A DNA stretch of 64,000 nt. Source: Streptomyces sporangiiformans (lineage in GTDB: Bacteria > Actinomycetota > Actinomycetes > Streptomycetales > Streptomycetaceae). Shown in pieces: positions 61,201-64,000 of this stretch. The notes under the pieces are model-generated. The model did no database searches. It was not told where the DNA came from and worked only from the letters and a program-made list of their open reading frames with translations. Numbering within the stretch: position 1 is the first letter of the stretch; the number at the start of each line of letters is the position of its first letter. The position numbers and the translations under genes are program-made. Where the stretch lies: NCBI RefSeq assembly GCF_005768555.2, contig NZ_VCHX02000123.1:46215-110214 (forward strand), written 5' to 3'.

Positions 61201-63137
61201 CGGAGACCGCCGACCGACTGCATGACGAGAGCGGCGAGGCCGACGACGTGACGGCGGCGCCCGCCGCCGAGGAAGAGCTGGCGTTCGACCACCCCGGCGG
61301 GGACAGCCTGAAGCTGGCCGACTTGCTGACCGGACGCACCATGGCCCGTCGGCTTCCCTCGCTGATCCGCAGAACCTTCTCCCTGGCCTGGCAGGTCGAC
61401 CGCAGGGCCGTCGGCGTCCTTCTGGCCTGCCAGATCGTCTCCGGGATCTCGGGGGCACTCGGTCTGTTCGCCACCACGAAGGCGCTCTCCGTGCTCATCG
61501 AGACGGCCCACGACACGAGCCGGCTGCCGGCGGCGATCCCGGCCGTGGCACTGCTGGCCGCGACAGCCGGACTGCGGGCCCTGCTCGGCATCGCCATCCA
61601 GGCCCTGTCCAACCGGCTCTCGCCGCGCATCTGCCGCGAGGCGGAGTACAAGATGCTGGAAGCGGCCACCAACTCGGAACAGGCCGCCTACGACCACCCC
61701 GGCTTCAACGACCGGTACGACGCCGCCGAGCGGGGCGTCGACGTCAGCCGGGACATGATCGGCCAGTCACAGAACTACATCTCCTCCCTCGCCACCTTGA
61801 TCGCGGCCGCCGTGGTCCTCGCCAGCCTCTACCCGCTGCTCCTGCCCCTGCTGCTCATGGCCGCGGTACCGCAGGCGATCGCCGCCATCCGCGGTGAGCG
61901 CGTCACCTACCTGGCGGTGGTCGCCACCCACAAGGACCGGCGCGTGATGACCATGCTGCGCTGGCACCTGATCGCCAAAAACCAGTCCGACCAGGTCCGC
62001 ACCGACACCCTGGCCCCCTACTTGCTCAGCAAGTACAAGGCCAGCGCGGAGCGGGTGGAAGCCACCAGCGACACCGCCGCCTGGGACCGGGCCAAGATCG
62101 CCGTCGTCGGTGCCGCCGCCACGGGGTTGGCGTCCTCGGCGGTGTGGGGTGCGGTGTTCCTGCTGCTGGGAACCGGCCGGATCTCGGCGGCAGCGGCCGG
62201 CACCGCCGTGTTCGCGCTGCGCTCCGCGGCCACCGGACTGCAGGGGCTCGTCGGCTACGGCCGGGACCTGTTGCGTACCGGGCTCTACCTCGACGACTGG
62301 GAGCGGTTCGTCAATGAGGCCGCCGGCCAGCGCTTGAACCGCGGCATCATCACACCCCAACGGCCGCGGCACATCGCCCTTCGGAAGGTCTCCTTCCGAT
62401 ATCCGGAGGCGGACGAGGACACCCTCCACGAGGTCGACTTCGAGGTCCGTCAAGGCGAGATCGTGGCCGTAGTCGGGGAGAACGGCTCGGGCAAGTCGAC
62501 TCTGATGAAACTGCTGTCCGGGCTCAACCTGCCCAGTAGTGGCGTCGTCACCTGGGACGGCGTCAGCGTCGCCGACCTCGACCCGCACGCGATGTGGCGG
62601 CAGACGTCCGTGGTGCCGCAGGACTTCGCCCGCTGGCCCATGACCGCGCGCGAGAACATCACCTTGGGCCAGCCGTGCGCCGAGGGCGACGTGGCCGTGA
62701 AGCGAGCGGCACGGGCCAGCGGAGCCGACGACGTGATCAGGACTCTCCGGTCGGGGCTGGGCACGTTACTGGCCCGGGAGTGGTGGGGCGGCGTGGCGCT
62801 GTCGCCGGGGCAGTGGCAGCGGATCGCGGTGGCCCGACCAGCGCACCGTGACGCGGGTCTGCTCGTCATGGACGAGCCCACCTCCGATCTCGACGCCCGG
62901 GCCGAGCACCGGATTTTCACCGGACTGCGCGACATGGCCGGGGAGCGGGCCGTCGTCCTGGTCACCCACAACCTCGCCAACACCTCCGTCGCTGACCGCA
63001 TCGTGGTCATGGACAAAGGCCACGTGGTGCAGGAGGGCGCCTTCCACGAGCTGGTCAACCAACCCGGATTGATGCAGGAACTGTGGCGCCTGCAACAGGA
63101 CCGAGCCGCCTACCGCACCGAAGGGAATGACGCGTGA
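61197..63137 (+). CDS. ABC exporter (fused membrane and ATPase domains), peptide-exporter-like
   Basis: A 646-residue half-transporter. The N-terminal TM domain (about 60-350) carries six helices. The ATPase domain (380-640) has Walker A VGENGSGKST, signature LSPGQWQRIAVAR, Walker B LLVMDEPTSDLD and the switch His in VTHN. LSGGQWQ is typical of exporters of lanthipeptides and related RiPPs; here the second residue of LSGGQ is Pro. No C39 peptidase domain. GTG 61197 overlaps the MFS stop. Confidence 0.9.
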   Translation: MTETADRLHDESGEADDVTAAPAAEEELAFDHPGGDSLKLADLLTGRTMARRLPSLIRRTFSLAWQVDRRAVGVLLACQIVSGISGALGLFATTKALSVLIETAHDTSRLPAAIPAVALLAATAGLRALLGIAIQALSNRLSPRICREAEYKMLEAATNSEQAAYDHPGFNDRYDAAERGVDVSRDMIGQSQNYISSLATLIAAAVVLASLYPLLLPLLLMAAVPQAIAAIRGERVTYLAVVATHKDRRVMTMLRWHLIAKNQSDQVRTDTLAPYLLSKYKASAERVEATSDTAAWDRAKIAVVGAAATGLASSAVWGAVFLLLGTGRISAAAAGTAVFALRSAATGLQGLVGYGRDLLRTGLYLDDWERFVNEAAGQRLNRGIITPQRPRHIALRKVSFRYPEADEDTLHEVDFEVRQGEIVAVVGENGSGKSTLMKLLSGLNLPSSGVVTWDGVSVADLDPHAMWRQTSVVPQDFARWPMTARENITLGQPCAEGDVAVKRAARASGADDVIRTLRSGLGTLLAREWWGGVALSPGQWQRIAVARPAHRDAGLLVMDEPTSDLDARAEHRIFTGLRDMAGERAVVLVTHNLANTSVADRIVVMDKGHVVQEGAFHELVNQPGLMQELWRLQQDRAAYRTEGNDA

Positions 63138-63655
63138 CCGCCTCCCCCGTCGCTTACTCGGAGCGCTTGTGGGCATCCGGCCGCCGCTACCGGCAGATCA
63201 CCGACACCGAGACCCAACTCCTCGCCGAACACCTCGGTCCCGGCCACGGACGTCCGGCGCTCGACCTAGGGTGCGGCGATGGTGCCCTTACCCGCCATCT
63301 GCACAATCATCTCGGCTACCGGCCCACCGGCATCGACTGCGCACCCAGCACCCTCGCCACAGCCACCGGCCCGCACACAGACGATCATCCCCACTGCCAG
63401 GTCATGGACTTCGCCACCGACGACCTGAGCGAGCTGCCCGATCCGGCGTACGCGGTCATCACCTTCCGGCTCGTATTCCGGTTCGTCACCGACAAGGGCG
63501 CCTTCCTTGACCAGGTCCGTCAACTCCTCGTCCCCGGCGGGACCTTCTGGGTGGTCACCGAGCTCACGACCGACGGGCTGACGACGATCCCCTCAAGAGC
63601 CTGGGCATCACCGCGCCCGGAGTCGAACTCCTCACCTCGCGCTGATCCACCGTGA
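63134..63655 (+). CDS. SAM-dependent methyltransferase, C-terminus doubtful
   Basis: 173 residues as read. YSERLWASGRRYRQITDTET leads to motif I LDLGCGDGALTRHLHNHLGY, then DDLSELPDPAYAVITFRLVF and GGTFWVVTELTTD. After that codon bias moves to another frame, which reads DDPLKSLGITAPGVELLTSR and a stop where I would expect Trp. So the last ~60 codons probably carry a frameshift near 63585. The enzyme would methylate a small molecule or peptide. Start GTG 63134 overlaps the ABC stop. Confidence 0.75.
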   Translation: MTASPVAYSERLWASGRRYRQITDTETQLLAEHLGPGHGRPALDLGCGDGALTRHLHNHLGYRPTGIDCAPSTLATATGPHTDDHPHCQVMDFATDDLSELPDPAYAVITFRLVFRFVTDKGAFLDQVRQLLVPGGTFWVVTELTTDGLTTIPSRAWASPRPESNSSPRADPP

Positions 63656-63729
63656 CCGTCGTAGACCTCGACCGGCTGGCTTGCTTGCGCCCCGCGCCCG
63701 TAACCCCACCTCGATCGGAGGAAACCCCT

Positions 63730-63798
63730 TTGAGTAGCGAGCATGCTGGTGGTTCCGGCTATCAGCACTTGTGGCATGGACCACCGTCGTTCTCCTGA
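63730..63798 (+). CDS. Possible 22-residue peptide after a strong ribosome site
   Basis: TTG at 63730 follows TCGGAGGAAACCCC at good spacing and encodes MSSEHAGGSG, YQHLWHGPPSFS. It has one Trp, one Tyr, two His and two C-terminal Ser. The aromatic core and GG are of a kind seen in short RiPP precursors. It could equally be the decayed tail of the methyltransferase frame (63652-63798 is open). Not supported beyond the ribosome site. Confidence 0.35.
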   Translation: MSSEHAGGSGYQHLWHGPPSFS

Positions 63799-64000
63799 GT
63801 GCCAGCCCGCCACGGTGGTCACCGTCGGCTCTGGATGGCGGTGGTGCGGACCACCGCCACCGTTGGAGCTGCCTTCGGCCAACTCGGGGTCTGAGGAACA
63901 TCCGCGTCAGAACGTGCGCTAACTGGCTCTAACAAAAGCTTTGATCTTGTGACCGTGGGCTTGTCTGCTCGTTGGTCTGGTCGTGAGGAAGAGACAGTCG
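63799..64000. other. Right edge, unassigned
   Basis: From about 63925 the composition becomes AT-richer (CTAACAAAAGCTTTGATC), as at the ends of some Streptomyces IS elements. The window stops before anything can be confirmed. Confidence 0.3.

Noticed and set aside
60408..61697. Minus-strand ORF opposite the MFS and ABC genes
   Set aside because: Antisense to two clear transporter genes; no start region or domains.
1..64000. tRNA, rRNA, CRISPR and prophage structural genes
   Set aside because: None recognised on reading both strands; computational searches were not possible here.

Overview
The window has the composition and gene style of a Streptomyces chromosome. GC is very high, third codon positions are almost always G or C, GTG starts are common, and genes are often coupled by ATGA or GTGA overlaps. 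The vanR/vanS-like pair closely resembles what I remember of Streptomyces coelicolor VanR/VanS. The density of broken genes, insertion-sequence (IS) remnants and small regulators suggests an accessory region or chromosome arm. I see no tRNA, rRNA or CRISPR array.

Layout. 1-3716: an unknown edge gene, an ImuB-like inactive Y-family polymerase, a membrane protein and a weak MerR regulator. 3890-7554: a glycopeptide-response module, with vanS-vanR on the minus strand and a VanY-type D,D-carboxypeptidase plus a VanJ-like membrane phosphatase on the plus strand; no vanHAX is present. 7590-8545: debris of an IS5 element, a MarR gene and a LuxR gene. 8771-10407: a TetR regulator and an NAD(P)H-binding protein, each preceded by a pair of matching operators. 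10697-19788: a tautomerase/TetR pair, a thioesterase, and a catabolic operon (AraC regulator, Baeyer-Villiger monooxygenase, frameshifted serine hydrolase, acyl-CoA ligase, ABM protein, zinc alcohol dehydrogenase). Its gene content resembles the mycobacterial virS-mymA locus.

20120-42830 is mosaic: hydrolases, Ku, dihydrofolate-reductase-like proteins, a large PAS-GAF-PP2C phosphatase, an aldehyde dehydrogenase, a ureohydrolase, a TetR/hydrolase pair and acetyltransferases sit among many pseudogenes. Two cassettes (20280-22550 and 34625-35715) lie between inverted copies of an IS21-like end but carry no transposase. A 2-kb IS630-type element (38611-40597) carries a methyltransferase passenger.

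42831-45585 encodes a large secreted calcium-repeat protein with a translationally linked single-pass membrane protein. 45730-58240 is again scattered: VOC protein, broken IS5 element, two divergent repeat proteins, RidA, decayed phzF, CPBP protease, DUF2975/Xre pair and a dienelactone hydrolase. 58336-63800 is a tightly coupled operon: 43-residue peptide, APH-fold kinase, Nudix protein, MFS exporter, ABC exporter with a peptide-exporter-like signature, methyltransferase, and possibly a 22-residue peptide. It is my best candidate for an undescribed system, possibly a small-peptide natural product.

At least eight genes carry single-base or short frameshifts, several inside G or C runs. Some of these may be assembly errors rather than real decay.
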